In this document: in pieces, positions 38,046 through 50,127 of the stretch
How positions within the stretch are numbered: the first letter of the stretch is position 1
Layout: each line of letters opens with the position of its first letter
Assembly: GCA_023333565.1 (NCBI GenBank)
Contig: JAJKFH010000102.1
Location: 7,209,001 to 7,273,000 of the forward strand
DNA from: Puffinus mauretanicus
Taxonomy: Eukaryota > Chordata > Aves > Procellariiformes > Procellariidae
Length of the DNA: 64,000 bases
Direction of reading: 5' to 3'
Translations under genes and position numbers: made by a program
Notes under the pieces: generated by a model
Seen by the model: only the letters and a program-made list of their open reading frames with translations
Told to the model about the DNA's origin: nothing
Database searches by the model: none

Positions 38046-38484
38046 GGGAAACCTTATGAGCCTTATGAGAAGTCATAAATGCTTTCTGCAGAACAAAAAG
38101 AACAACATGAGTAAAAAACATACTCAAAATTGTGAGGCAATCAGACTACTGTAATGACAATATATAAGTACCAAATTAAATAACCGGTCTAGGCTGTAAC
38201 GGTCTTAGCTGTAAAGTCTATTAAAACACATCTGAAAATACGATATGCACATTCTTTGCTTGGACCAAGTGTAATGCTACCTTATACTAACAGTATGGAT
38301 GAGGTGGCTTGCTTGTATGTATATCCACATGTAATTGAACACCTTAAGTGAACAGCTCTCCCATACCTAACAGCTTAAATTTTCTTAATATATAAATAAA
38401 TTTTAAAAATTATTTTCTTCTAACAATTGTGTGTACTCCTCTTCCCTACACAGAAAAAAGTGAAGCTGAACAATAGTAAAAAAA
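38046..38484. other. Unique AT-rich sequence
   Basis: No gene or repeat recognised. Confidence 0.3.
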
Positions 38485-38550
38485 TCTGGGGGTCAAATTC
38501 TGCTTTCAGCAATACCTGGGACAATTTAGACAGTATTTTCAAAGGAGGCG
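38485..38550 (+). repeat. Fragment of the 'gggcc/tcaaattctg' amniote repeat
   Basis: Begins 'tgggggtcaaattctgcttt' and continues 'cagcaatacctggg'. It resembles the start of the same repeat noted at 5300 ('gggccagattctgttttca'). Short and diverged. Confidence 0.35.
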
Positions 38551-39014
38551 AGAGACCAGGCTCTCCACAAACACAGCAGGAGAATGTAGCTCATTACAGC
38601 ACTCACCTTTCTTCTTTTTTCCCCAGTATCAACAGACCAGTATCAACACCAGGAGTTGTTTTGGGGCTACTCTGCAGGCCAGGCAGCAGGCAGTAACACA
38701 CCTTCCCAGCTCACAACCTGGACCCCTGTCCTGGAGTGAGGCATGCACGCTGGCCTCCTCGACCAAAAAAAAGGCCAAGGGAGACCGTCTTAACAGTGAA
38801 GGAGGAGGAAGGGTTATCTCTCTCTAGCAGTTAGACTGGGTAAAGGGGAGAAGCCAGGGCAGCTGCCTACAGCCCCTTGCCTGTAAGTTTGAGGGATTCA
38901 CATCTCTAAGGACAGAGAGCGAGCTCTGACTAGCAGGCTAAAAGATATTTGGGAATGAGAAAAAGTCAGCAGCTCCATCTTGCTGGAGTTGTCATACTGT
39001 TCCCTGTAATTGAA
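38551..39014. other. Unique sequence
   Basis: No gene or repeat recognised; somewhat GC-richer at 38640..38900. Confidence 0.3.
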
Positions 39015-39250
39015 GATCCATTGGGTCACACAATAAGAGAGAGAGAGAAGGATTTCAACTCTCCAGACAATCAGACAGGAGCTTCAGGACTGCAACCCCT
39101 ACTCCAATGACTGTATAAGCTTTTTTCCAATAATAGTTTATCTAATATTGAATAAAGTAAAAAACTATTCCTGGGAGCAGGACTTGTGCCTTCCAGTCAA
39201 ACATCTTAACCTTTAGGCTATATTCTCATATGTGCTCTTATTCTCTTTGA
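39015..39250. repeat. Palindromic tRNA-like repeat (copy 1 of a family)
   Basis: The left part (39018..39115, plus) runs from 'ccattgggtcacacaataag' through a GA-rich stretch to 'aacccctactccaatgact'. The right part (39165..39250), read on the minus strand, has 'aataagagcacatatgagaa', 'tatagcctaaaggttaagat' and 'aagtcctgctccc'. The two parts thus carry the same module in opposite orientation around a loop at 39116..39164. The same modules recur at 50128..50460: compare 'cctgctctaatggctattta' there with 'cctactccaatgact' here. The modules have tRNA-like A-box and B-box order, so they may derive from a tRNA-like SINE head captured in a MITE. The family is not named. Confidence 0.5.
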
Positions 39251-41594
39251 TAGATACATAAAAATGTATGTATAGTAAAATGCTTATTGAGAGGCATTCT
39301 GTTTCCCAGTTGTTTTTATTTTTATTATTCCCTCACTAGCTTTAAACTGCCCACAAATGTGCCCCTGTTAATAAGGCAAGATCTGTCCTCAGAAGTGGGA
39401 GCCGTGGGCTCAAATCCCTTAAGAATAAGAACAAAAATGAAAATAAGTTTCCCACACCACGACTGAGTGCTCTAGTTCCTGATCCAGGGAGTGGAAGGAG
39501 GAAGGGGGAAGGCAACTTTTTTACTGGCATGTGATGAGAGAGCAGCCTCCATGACTGTGCCCTGCACCCAGCTCGCCTCTCCGGCCGCTTGCTGGGAATG
39601 TCTGCCTGCACACACCTCCGGCAGGCGCTCTGATCTCACTTTGGGAATGAAATAGATACTAAGCAGGTCAGCCCAGTCCAACCTCAGGAGCCTCTGGGCC
39701 TGAGCAGAAGCTGAATTTGGAGATACCAAGGTCAATGGTGAAAAGGGAGGTGCCTCCAGGGCTGCGTCTGAGGTTAGTGGTGGCTAAGTGAGGGCTTAGT
39801 AAACCCTTACTTAAAATCTTACTTACTTAAAATTTTACTGAGGGGATGTAAGTCCCCGGGCAGTTCCTGTGAACAGATGTGTCAATGAGATGTGCCTGTG
39901 TCCCATGCTGTAACACGGGTTGCTGGCTCCTGGAGAGGGAATCAGATGCTGCTTACCCCTTTCCCTTGTCCCTCATCCAGGTGGCACCTGGCTGCAGAGT
40001 TTGGTGCTCGCAGGGTAAGGTAAGCCCCTCCACCAGCTCCCTAGCACAACCCCCTCCTCCAGGGCCTCAGGTACTGGTGACAGGCAGGATTTTACACTGG
40101 TGCTGCTGGGGCTCCACCTCATCCTCCTGGCTGGAGACTTGCAGGTCCCTGCTGCCTGAACAGCCCTTTGCCCAGCGCAGGGGGGCTGAGAGACTGGCGC
40201 TGGCTGCTGTCAAAGGTCAGCTCACTCCTGAGCAATGTCTGCCAGCTGCATCCCCAAAACCTCTTTTTTGTTTTCCTCTACCAGGGAGGAGGCAGGCTGG
40301 GCAGATGCCTGTGGAGGTGGCAGATGATGGGGCCTGTGACTTCCCTACCCGCCTGTAGGGCAATGCCACCCTGACTCTGCGGTCACAATAGCCCTAAACA
40401 TACACCCACATACCACTTAAGGAATCTTATTGATTTAGAACCTAAATTTATTCAGGTTGAATGCAGTCGTGGTATCTTTAATAGGTGGGAATGGCTTGCA
40501 TGAGGTGTTAACAGCCATAACACTGAGGTTACAGAAGATGTAAAAAAGTACAGAGTAAAAAATCCCACAGGATTGTTAGTTTTCCTTTCTCCCACAGGGA
40601 GAGGCTCGTTGCTGGGTGAGGGCAGCCGCTCTGGGGACAGCCTTAACAGAAAGTCCTGGAAACGTGAGGAGGTTCCCAGCACTCTCCCTAGAGATCGGCC
40701 GCCAAGCCCCGTGGGACTGCATCTCACTAGAGCATCCAGGCTGCGGGCTGTTCCTTTGAACTGACCCAAATTCAAGCTTTCGAGGTTCCACCATCCTGCT
40801 GCAGTTTGAGGGCAGTGCGGGCTTCTTCCTTCTTCTGAGAGGAGATGCGGGATGGGATGTGGTGACCAGGAGGCAACAACAAGTACGAGAGAAATTTTAG
40901 CTTCAAGTAATTGAAGAAAGCAGTTAGATCCCTTTTTGGTCATGTTTTGAAAGCAAAACGAAAGGGGCAACCTTCTGATTTAAATTGTTTAAGGAAAAAG
41001 AAAAATAATAAGAAAAGCACACTGTGTATACAAAAAAAAAAATCTCTAAAATTTGCCTGAGCATAAGTATGCTAACGAGTGCAGAGTTCTCCAAATATGG
41101 ACTCAATGCGAGTCAGAGGGGCCTGAGCCAGGTCTCATGAGTAAACAAAATAAAAATACCAGAGGGAATGTTTTAATAGCTTCTTTTAATTCCCAGTTCA
41201 AATAGATTCCTTGCTTAATTTGTTCAAGTGAAGCTGTGTCGATTTGGTAGTTGTTATCGGTTTGTTTTACTGAATGCGCCGGGGCCTGATCCCAGGCTGT
41301 GTTACGGTGACTGTACACCAGCGAAACTCCCCTGGTGCCCGGAGGGTTACAGCTAGCCCGCACACCAGCAGCAGCAAGCTGAAGAACCAGAACCATTATT
41401 TCCAACAGGCTGTTTTGCAAATAAACCTTTTAACCACTGGAAAATCACTGCTCCTCTGACTACTGCGAAAGCACGAGATTTAAAGCTTTGCTGAGACCGT
41501 GCAAATCTCGTACGCTGAACTTTCCCAGAAAAGCATATTAATCTGTCAGCTAAAGGAGTTTCGAAAAGAAATGCTGACAGGGTATTGAGCTGAG
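39251..41594. other. Unique sequence with GC-rich islets
   Basis: GC-rich patches lie at about 39470..39720, 39850..40380 and 40570..40870. They hold the longest unassigned frames of the window (159 codons at 39879..40358 plus; 172 codons at 40452..40970 minus), but neither resembles a known protein and both have rivals in other frames. At 39390..39415 'gccgtgggctcaaatccctt' looks like another B-box remnant of the neighbouring repeat family. The remainder is AT-rich. Confidence 0.35.
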
Positions 41595-41745
41595 ATTTGG
41601 GAAGCCCATGTTCAGCTCCTGGCCTGGCTCTATCGCCAGACCGCAGCAATTTTAGACCTGACTTTTCCCTGCACGGTGCCTTAGTTTCCTCACTTAGACA
41701 GTGGAGATGATGAAACTGTGTAAAGTAATTAGAGATCTACTAATA
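41595..41745 (+). repeat. MIR-like fragment
   Basis: Starts with 'gggaagcccatgttcagctc' and 'ctggcctggctctatcgcca' (equivalent to the MIR 'gggttcgaatcctggctctgcca' block), then 'gtgccttagtttcctcactt' and 'agtggagatgatga' (equivalent to 'gcctcagtttcctcatctgtaaaatggggatgatga'). Order and length fit a nearly full-length, diverged MIR/CORE-SINE. Confidence 0.6.
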
Positions 41746-42715
41746 GTAGCAAACTTCACCAACAGTGGTGAAGCCTAGGAATTGCTGCCTTCTAGAAATA
41801 GCTTTGCTGTTGGATCACCAGATGCCTGCGTGCAAATCACTGAACTTTGCTGCTCCTCAGTGTAATTGCATGCCAGTTGGACACAATGAGTTTCACCCAC
41901 TGTGCAGAGGAGTAGTAATAACAAATTACATTTGCAAAGTCCCTTGGAACCATTAATTACTAAACCTGATCATTTGAATCAGCATAAAGTGTCAGAAAGT
42001 TGGCCAGGTGCAGCTAAAATTCGAGGTACAGATTCTCATTCAAAATACTGCCCTTTTTCTTAATTTAAATGAATTTCAGTGACCAAAGCCTGACTGAAAA
42101 ACTATTACTTGTGAATGGTAACACCACCTACGGTTTTTAAACCTGATACCTTTCTTTTATCCTCAGACTGGTTGAACTAACTTTCATTTTCAGTTAAATG
42201 ACTCCAGACAGCTATTATTTCTATCTGGCTCTATGCCTACTGTCCAGTTGTACAGAGAGACATTTAGTTAGTAAACTCAGTGCCATTTCTTTGAGGTTTC
42301 TGAAGAAGGATATGTAGAAAGGAAAAAAATTGGCCCAGTGCCATGAACTACTGCTCAAAACTCATAAATAATATCTTCTGCTGGACCTATAATTTAAGGA
42401 GGGAGATTAGCTATAGCAATATGAATTATATTTTTGTCTCTACCCCACTCTCCTATCCTCTGCTCCTCAGACACATTTTTACCAGGTGGACAGGCAGGTT
42501 TTTAATGTGAGCAGGACTCTGGCTGAGATCTGGGTTTTACCTCCAGAGCTGGATGAATGTGATCAATTTATCCCTTTCCTGCACTGATTTGTATGCTGGC
42601 AAACCACCAAGCAATTCCCAGCTAAGAAAATGTCGCTGTAAGATGATATATAGGGTGAAATGGAGAGCAGTTCCTTCCTCAATATAGCTGCAGATGATGT
42701 AGTCAATGATAGCCA
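41746..42715. other. Unique sequence
   Basis: No gene recognised. 41800..41960 has a faint MIR-like texture ('gtgcaaatcactgaactttg') that is too weak to call. Confidence 0.3.
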
Positions 42716-42925
42716 TTTTAGGTGGAGAATAAAATTCAGCCATCTAGAAGGCAGGCTTCCATCTTGTTTATACGTTCTGAAAAAGCTGTTACACTGGAAA
42801 CATTTTATTTGCATGGCCAACAAAAGCTGTTTTAGATATAGAGTAAAGTTCAGTCTTGTGGAAGGCAGAACTTCATTTTTTAATGCATCCTGAAAGAGCT
42901 TTTACACTGAAAACATTTTACTATG
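42716..42925 (+). repeat. Old tandem duplication, unit about 114 bp
   Basis: Unit one (42716..42829) and unit two (42830..42925) begin TTTTAG and share, in order, 'aaa.ttcag', 'ggaaggcag' (one-base variant in unit one), 'cttcat' / 'cttccat', 'cctgaaagagct' / 'tctgaaaaagct', 'ttacactg', and 'aaacatttta'. The offset is 114 at the start and 113 at the end, so one small indel has occurred. Both units also translate to a related string ('IKFSHLEGR' and 'VKFSLVEGR'), which follows from the duplication and does not show coding. Confidence 0.75.
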
Positions 42926-43136
42926 TATTCATAGTCAAGGGGCTCCTGTGTTACAAAGACAAAGTAAGAAACAGCACGTGTGAGTAAGCCGAGGGTACCT
43001 GGGGTCTCTTCACAAATGGGGTTTAGGCTCGGCATTAGGGCCTCCAACTTGTGAGTGCCCCGATGCTGAGGGATTCAGCACCTTGATGGCGGTGGTGGGG
43101 AGAGGGAGGTGCCTGTCAATGAGATTTTCTGAGCAA
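42926..43136. other. Unique sequence
   Basis: Mixed composition, no gene recognised. Confidence 0.3.
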
Positions 43137-43170
43137 GCAAATCTTTAGATTTGCTGAGCAGCAAATCTAA
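43137..43170. repeat. Short hairpin with a third copy of its arm
   Basis: GCAAATCT at 43137..43144 is followed after two bases by its reverse complement AGATTTGC (43147..43154) and, after six more bases, by GCAAATCT again (43161..43168). 'gagcaa' or 'gagca' precedes both direct copies. It looks like a local template-switch event. Confidence 0.7.
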
Positions 43171-43622
43171 ATCAACCAGTAGAAAATTTGGGCCTTAAGC
43201 CTCTGCCATCTATGTGAATGACTCCAGGTATTGGGGGAAAAGTATTGGTGTATATTCCAGCGTTAAATGGGGATTTTGAGGGCCTCAATTGTGGCTTTCA
43301 TTGTAGATGGGCATCCAAGCCACCAGCCCGTCTAAATCTCTTGCCTTCAACTTCTTCCTGGCTGAAGTGCTTTGAGAAAAACTCCCAAGTTTGCTCTGGG
43401 TACAGACGAATAACTAGATCTGACTTTCTGGGAAGTTTCTTCAGCTTAGGACTGCCAAACTCAGCCATCAGGTTATTTTAAGAATGGGCACGAGGCTGGT
43501 AAAGTCAGGCAGATAACGCTTTCTGTCTTTCTTTGAGGGAGCTCAGAAGCCAACCCTTTCCTTGGTAGGGACTGCTGTTTCATTTTCAAGTGGTTCTGGC
43601 TTTGCACATTTCTTTATTACAG

Positions 43623-43676
43623 AACAAATCTAATCCAGCAAGAACCACTGGATCTGGGGAGGAGACTAGAAGAAAG
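43623..43676 (+). other. Candidate 54-bp internal exon (unproven)
   Basis: A pyrimidine-rich stretch ending in TTTATTACAG (AG at 43621..43622) is followed by 54 bases that are open in frame (18 codons, starting N-K-S-N-P-A and ending E-T-R-R-K) and then by AAG|GTGAGG, a strong consensus 5' splice site (GT at 43677..43678). Both sites sit at a distance usual for a small internal exon and the length is divisible by three. No homology is recognised and such pairs arise by chance, so confidence is low. Confidence 0.22.
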
Positions 43677-45763
43677 GTGAGGGAATTATTTGACCTCAAA
43701 CCAGGAAGAGAAAGAGTACTCAGGACATTTCTGGCAGGAATGGCAAGGAAAGGAAGATCCCAACAATCTGAAACGGCTTTTTGCAGGGATCACAGTTTAT
43801 GTTTTTTCACTGCGTTTTCTTTCCCCAATGTCTGGACAAGTGGGCTTCCCCCCACAGTCTGCCTGAAGATATGATCATGAGCAAACCCAGTGGAAGTAGC
43901 GTGCCTTTCCCAGATGTCAGAAGCTGCTGAACAAGCACAAAAGAAAGCTAAGATGGAAGAGTCATGAGGACATGAGTCATGAATTTCTTTCAATCCTCAT
44001 TTCAATTACTTCCTGCCCCTTAACAGGAAAATAGCTACCACAGAGTAAGTGCAGGAACATCCATAGACACAGAGGAAGCTTGGAACACAACAGATATTAT
44101 TTAAGAAGTAGCTGTTGATTTAAAGAAATTACATATTATTTCTTGTATATTTGCTTATAAAACATCATAAAGGAAAACTCTATGTCAGCTTGCTAATTCA
44201 AATCAACGCAATCTGTTCAATTACCTAGATTTGCACAGTGTCCCAGTAAATCCTGTACCGCGTTCCTTTTTCCAGACCCACCCCACTGGTGCTAAAAGGG
44301 AAAGAACTGGTTCTTTGCTGTCTGTACTGTGAGGAATTCCTCACAGAGCTGAGGATTAAATTTAAACAGATTGCCTTTTCTTTAAAGTGATGTTAGTTAA
44401 ACAAAGCTATCGTTTCCTATCACAATATTTATGCTTGCTACTAGCTCTTCTGTCTCCAAGTTACTTGCTCGTGCAAGGTGGTGATCAGAAAGGAGGAAAG
44501 TCTGTTTTGGGCCTTTTTTATTTATGAAACACTGGAAGAAAGATTAAGTAGCATTAATTCATCTTACAATGTTTTCACAGCAGAAAAAAAAGTTGGCAAA
44601 AAGTATATTATACAAGCTCAGTCAGCCAGCTCCCAGGGTTGTACTGCTATTTGCCCTGGGCCAATTATATTTTACATGATCAACACACCCAATAATTAAA
44701 TAATGAATTGGTTTCTTTTGGAAACTCTATAAAATGTCATGGACCAGAGAGTATTTATCTTGCCTCTGTGATTCCTGCTGAAGAAACATCTGGTTCTTTT
44801 TTCTTCAATCAACATGAAGCCTGAAGGGGCCCAAATTCAAAAGCAATTATATTTTATGTCATTTATGTGCATTACAGGCTGACAAATTTAACGTGTTGGA
44901 ATATGTGATCCCACCCTCCCTATCCAATTTATGTTGATCACATTTTCAGACAGCCATGGAAAGAGCTGTTGCAGCTTGATAGAAGTTGTTGATCTATCAA
45001 CTCCTGTAACTTCATTGCCAGAGTTTACAATAACGAGGTACTTGTTCTAACATAAAAGCTGCCGCTAGACTATGCTTCCTTCTACGGGGATTATTGTCAG
45101 GGAAAACCCCAGAAAATATCTCTTTGCATCCACCTTGTAGCAGGTCCTTCAAGCGCTTTCAGCCTTCATCTGATTTTGAAAAAGAAGCACAATTTTTTCC
45201 CTTTAAAAACAACTTTTACTTTGAAAACGGTAGAAGACTTCAATGAAAAAAGACCACAAATGCAAATTCTGGATGGTATAACTTTCCACTTCTCATAGAA
45301 GGCCTATTTTGATACTGAAGCTTTGCTGTTTCAGACACTGTATTACAGAGCAGTGGTGCCTATAAAGTTTGCTCATAAGCAGTAAGGCAGGTGTATTTGA
45401 GCACATTACCCCCCATATGCTGGTATCCTAGCAGAGCTCAAAAGCTAAAACGGTGAGGACACGCTGTGGTACCTCTGGTGTCACAGTGAGGGGTGTTGGC
45501 GATTTAGTAAATGGTAACATTTCTTGTGAGTTTTATTTGAATCAAAATCCCTTGGACTGTGCTAAGAAGCTTAAATAGCACCATGACAATACTCTCAGTA
45601 ACGTCTGATGTGGGTGGATTAAATGTCAGGCTGCTAGAAGTACCGCCTTTAAGAATAGAAAAACAAATGCACTTATGTCTTCTATAAGTATTGTCATGTA
45701 TTCAAAAAAGACAAGCTTAGCCTCCTCCAATTTAGACAGTTGATCTCAAAACTCATAAGATTT
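43677..45763. other. Unique AT-rich sequence
   Basis: No gene or repeat recognised. Confidence 0.35.
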
Positions 45764-45787
45764 AAAAAAAAAAAAAAAAAAAAAAAA
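45764..45787 (+). repeat. A24 homopolymer
   Basis: Twenty-four A in a row. The upstream sequence is not recognisable as a SINE, LINE or processed gene copy. Confidence 0.9.
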
Positions 45788-46329
45788 GAATAATACATGT
45801 TGGGATTACTCCATCATCACTTCGAGCTTTTCTCCCAACTCATCAGAAACTAATCTAAAAATTTTAACTGCCTTCACCAACGTGCCGGGATGTGAAACAA
45901 TGCAGCCAGAACTTGCCACCTTGTAAAATGGATGTCACGGCTGCTCTGGTGAGAATTGGAAAAACCACCTTATGAGTCACTTTATGAGTCTTATGAATCG
46001 GTTCCAGCATGGGCAATTACGTTTGCCAACGTAATACCCATTTTCAGTTTCTGCTGGGTCTTTTTTTCCCTTCTAGTATCTTCTACTCTTTTACTGTAGA
46101 GGGGATGAAGTGTTGGGGAAGATGTGGAGGTGGATAGTTGCATTCAGATAAATGCATAAGTCAGTTTCTTAGCTTTGGGAAGTATTTTAGGATTTCTTTT
46201 CTACCTTTCTCCTCCATGTATATATTCAGATCACTTATGTTTACTGAGAAATCCCCATGGTTTTGCTACAGCTCACCTTCCACAATGCAAATTACATGCA
46301 GATGAGTGAACTGTAGCTAGGCCTCACTT
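45788..46329. other. Unique AT-rich sequence
   Basis: Near 45970..45998 there are three short 'ttatgagtc' / 'ttatgaatc' copies. No gene recognised. Confidence 0.35.
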
Positions 46330-46690
46330 GGAAAAAACTGTGTGGCTTGCTTGCTCCAGCCCTTGGCCCTTCCTCATATGCTCTGAAGATGCCACTGCTA
46401 CTGCCTCTTCCCTCCTCCCAGGGATGCTCGTCACCTCCTTTCCACTCCTGCCAGAGCTGTGGTCTGCTCCGACAGCTCCAGAGCTGCGCCAGACCGAATG
46501 CGCCCACCCAGACCACGGTGACACCCTCCAGAGCTGCTTGGGCGAGCCGGCACCTGGGAGTTGTGGGCGAGACCTAGGCTCGTCCCAGCAGCGGGGTCCT
46601 GCCCCGCGCCCCCGCTGCAGTGCGCTCACACTTCCCTGGTGAGCTGCCTCACCGCTTGGAAACTGCTTTGCTAGTGAATAACTGGAGATG
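46330..46690. other. GC-rich islet
   Basis: A 350-base GC-rich patch with CpGs and mirrored long frames on both strands (46328..46642 plus, 46324..46737 minus). No recognisable product; mirrored frames indicate compositional bias. Confidence 0.35.
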
Positions 46691-49600
46691 AGACTTGCCC
46701 AAGGATCTTGGCCATCTCCGCCTACTTGCAGCTGCACGGCTATACATCAGCTCACAGCATCATATAGCTAGACCACAGGGCTCCTTGTTTCCAGCCTCTA
46801 AACTGTATTAAAAGGCAGCTAAAAATACCTTAAATACTTTCCTAATGTTCCTTTTCCATGTAAACAACTGCTGTGGGAGGAAGTGGCTTGTACATTTTTG
46901 TCTGGTTGGGGTGGTTCACACTAAGAAAATGTTTAAGAACGCCTATACGAGACCATACTATCTGATGAACTAACCAATTGCAAAATTTGTGTTAAAAAGC
47001 AAAAAAAAAAACCAACAGGCCTTGTATAGCTGCTCAAGTTCAGAAAGCTTCTTGAACTGCTTAAGTAACTTTTAGGCCATCCTATAACTGGAAAACTGCT
47101 GAACTGTTGTTTTCATAAATATTCCCTCACAGGCATACAAGAAACAGGCTGTGTTCACAAGTGGGAACTTCTGCTTGAGCCAAAACTTTGGCAAAACTTT
47201 TCTTCTGGAAGCCAGGGCAGCAACACTTCTCCAGCCTTGACAGAAGAGGCAAAACATTCACCAGTCCAGTCTACCACTCCTGACATATTTCTAATGTCAC
47301 AAAAATGTCATGGGTGCAGTGTCAGGCAGTCACCAAGGGAGGTAAATGTCCCACAGCTGCCATTGCCAGCTACAGCATCTGCCCTGGCACCCTTGCCCGA
47401 CAAAGCTGGTACTCCACATTTTGTGGTTAAGCTGCATTCCCAATGGGTGTTGCACTACTTCTGATTTTCTGCAAAAACTTTTCAAGCACGGTAACGCATA
47501 TTTCTGTTGACAGTTTGAAGCGAGAGAGAGCTGTCTGCCAGGCTGGCATATAGAGCCTCAAGCGCTCTCTGATGCCGTAATGCCTGAGTCAGTACCGAGC
47601 CACTGCCCTAGCATAATGCTAAGAGGGCTGGATATGCCTGGATTTGGAACAAGCACAAGATTATGAGTACTTCATCCCATCACCCTCCTCCCAACAATGG
47701 TAATATAAGTCCTGTGGTATTTTTTCACAAGAAAAGGGCTGTTAGCTTAAGCTGTCCTGGCCAAAATTCCACTTCAGGTCATTTCCTTTGCCTTCCCACA
47801 CTCATTGCCTCTGTAATTTAAATCTTATATTCATTCTCCTAAGCTATGTAGTGTTACTTTTCTCTGATCTAATTAGATGGTTACTCCATTGGAATGGATA
47901 ATTAAGAAATCTGTTTTCAGAAGTAGGACCAAAGCAGTTTCATCATCCTTGTGTGTTCAGAACACTTTGGAGAGTAAAGCAATACAGAAATTAGGCCTGA
48001 TTTTATTAAGTAGTTCTTTAATTTGTCAGTTTGTTGCAAATTTCTCAGAAGTTACAATGGATTTGCAATATCGTAATTTCAGGAGAGGTATGTGCAGAGG
48101 TAAGAGCTCAAGCAACAACTACCTCTTGAGAGTCTCAGCACCCACTGCTCATACACATAGTGGAGACTGATGGGGTCTCAGCACCTTTCAAAATCAGGCC
48201 CAAAGTATCTCAAGTTGGTCCTCCAAAAGCAGAAATGATTTCTGAAATTTTTTACTTAAGCAAACACAAGTTTCCCCAGTAAGCTACTGTAAGCAGAACA
48301 TGAATGAGGTAGTCCTTTGCGTAGAGAAGTTGCAGCAATAGTAACAAAGGCAGCTTTTCTAGGCAGCTCATTAAACTAGCATTCATATCACCTTTGGAGT
48401 ATTTCTTATCTCACCCTTGTGCCATATGTTTCAGCCAGTCCCAGTTAAGATTGAAAGACTATAAAATAATCACAGCAAATGCTTAAAATAATGCAGGACT
48501 CTGTTTTACAGTCAGTAACATTTCCTATAACCATTCTGTATCAGCCAGAATTTTTGCTGATGCTAATTCATAATATAGGCAAAACACCAGATCCTTCATT
48601 GAAATCAACGGCCACATGTGTCTTGATTTTAATGCGATGATGTGTCTATTCAAAGTAAATTCAGTGAGGGAGAGATTTTTTTTCATTTAGGACATTGACT
48701 TTACAGGGTTGTTGAAACTCATCTATTCTGCTATATTTTTTAGCTCTTCAGGTAGAGACATTATTCTGGAAGAAAGTCAGGCCTATTTCAGCATAGCATG
48801 TTTGCGGGGGAAGCTCTTCCAGAACCGCTCTGCCAGGCAACTTCTCCACATTTGCTGGTAGCAGTTCAAAGTGACTGAAAATCTCAGTCATTTGGTGGTT
48901 CTTGGGAGCCCATCGGAAACAAGCAGCTCCCTTGTTCCTGTTCTCACTAGATACTTGTCTGCAGCTCAGCTGGCAGGAGGCATGAACTGTGATAGAAGCA
49001 GCAATATACTGAACTATTTTTAGCATCTCAGGAGGGATTCAAACCACAGTGGCAATTTAGGTGGGGAAAGCTTGTCCTACTGATGCCTGTGTTGTACCTG
49101 TTCTACACAGAGGACATGAGCCTCCACAAAATACAAAGCTATTCACAATAAAAAATGTCTCTTTCCACACCCAGCTTGAAATATATTATCCATTTTTGTC
49201 CCCAAAATTGGTCACCATTATTGCTATAAGAGTCTCAGTGTATTTATTCTAACACCTATCAAAAGTAAAAGAAAGATCTATTATCCTCTTCCGCAAACAA
49301 AGAACTTGGAGACAAAGTAAGGCTCTGGACAGACAGTGTCTTCCTGATTCAGATGTGTTTTAATACCATACCTCAGGTGCTCTCAAACACACCAAACCCA
49401 TAAGAACCCATAGGTTTACACCACCTATGGCATTTAAGGTAGTCACACTATCTGAAACCACTTCCTAAACCTTTATAAGCTGAATTTTGCCTGTTCCAGG
49501 TTAAGAAGCACTCACAGAAACTAATGAGGGTAGTAATACTGGCAAAGGGAAAAAGCAAACAGGTGAATGAGGGCAATTTGTTAAAGCACACAGTTGTTTG

Positions 49601-49819
49601 CTAAATTAATGTCTGTCCATGGCATAATGGCAGACTTTCAACAGGATTTAGCTGCTTAAATCTTGCCTCATTGCCTCTGTGAATGATGAAGTCAGTATCC
49701 ACAAAATCTCCTGTTGGCTACTAGTCCTTATGCAGTTTCAAGGCACACAGAAGTGTGCTGTTTTACCCAGCAACTTGGCTAAGTATTTGAAAATCTGCTT
49801 TAGACTTGCCCAGGACTTC
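46691..49819. other. Unannotated unique sequence
   Basis: No gene recognised. 48105..48215 holds 'ggggtctcagcacctttcaa' and 'aaatcaggcccaaagtatct', resembling a common amniote repeat block ('ctcagcacctttgaaaatcaggccc'). 48590..48625 ('gatccttcattgaaatcaac') may be a piece of a similar element. Otherwise ordinary AT-rich sequence. Confidence 0.4.
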
Positions 49820-50127
49820 AATTTTTCACAGTGCCTTAACCATTGAGATTTGAATTGGGATGTCATTTTGGATTGAACCTTCCCACACAACCCCCAAGGA
49901 AGGCCCAGAAGAAAACCCTGTCTGATCTTTCCCCAAACACCCTGTAACTCAGCAGTTAGGGGTATCCACCAAGGCTTTAGTAGGTTCAGATTTACCCTCT
50001 GTTTGGGAAGATTTGAACCTCCATCTCCCACTGTTAATTCTCTAACCATGGGACCACATTGTATACACAAGGAAGGCTTTTGCAAACCTCTTTTGAAGCG
50101 GTTCCAGTGTGCTCGGACTAATGAAGT
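49820..50127. repeat. tRNA-like palindromic repeat modules (copy 2, left unit)
   Basis: A plus-oriented module (49939..49998) reads 'aactcagcagttaggggtat' and then 'gtaggttcagatttaccctc', i.e. A-box-like and B-box-like pieces. Directly after it an inverted module (50005..50070) reads 'gaagatttgaacctccatct' and 'taattctctaaccatgggac', which is the same pattern on the minus strand. Further left, 'ccttaaccattgagatttga' (49832..49851) is another minus-oriented remnant. The 154-codon minus-strand frame across 49738..50202 runs through these modules and is not a gene. Confidence 0.5.

Noticed and set aside
39879..40358. 159-codon plus-strand frame
   Set aside because: GC-rich composition lowers stop frequency; product resembles nothing known and an overlapping frame at 40168..40374 competes.
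40452..40970. 172-codon minus-strand frame
   Set aside because: Longest frame after the CR1, but no family recognised, it spans a GC-rich patch with rival frames on both strands, and has no supporting splice or promoter context.
45764..45787. A24 tract as the tail of a processed pseudogene
   Set aside because: Upstream sequence shows no recognisable gene copy and no flanking duplication was seen.
46324..46737. Mirrored long frames on both strands
   Set aside because: Opposite-strand overlap in a GC-rich patch is a compositional effect; no recognisable domain.
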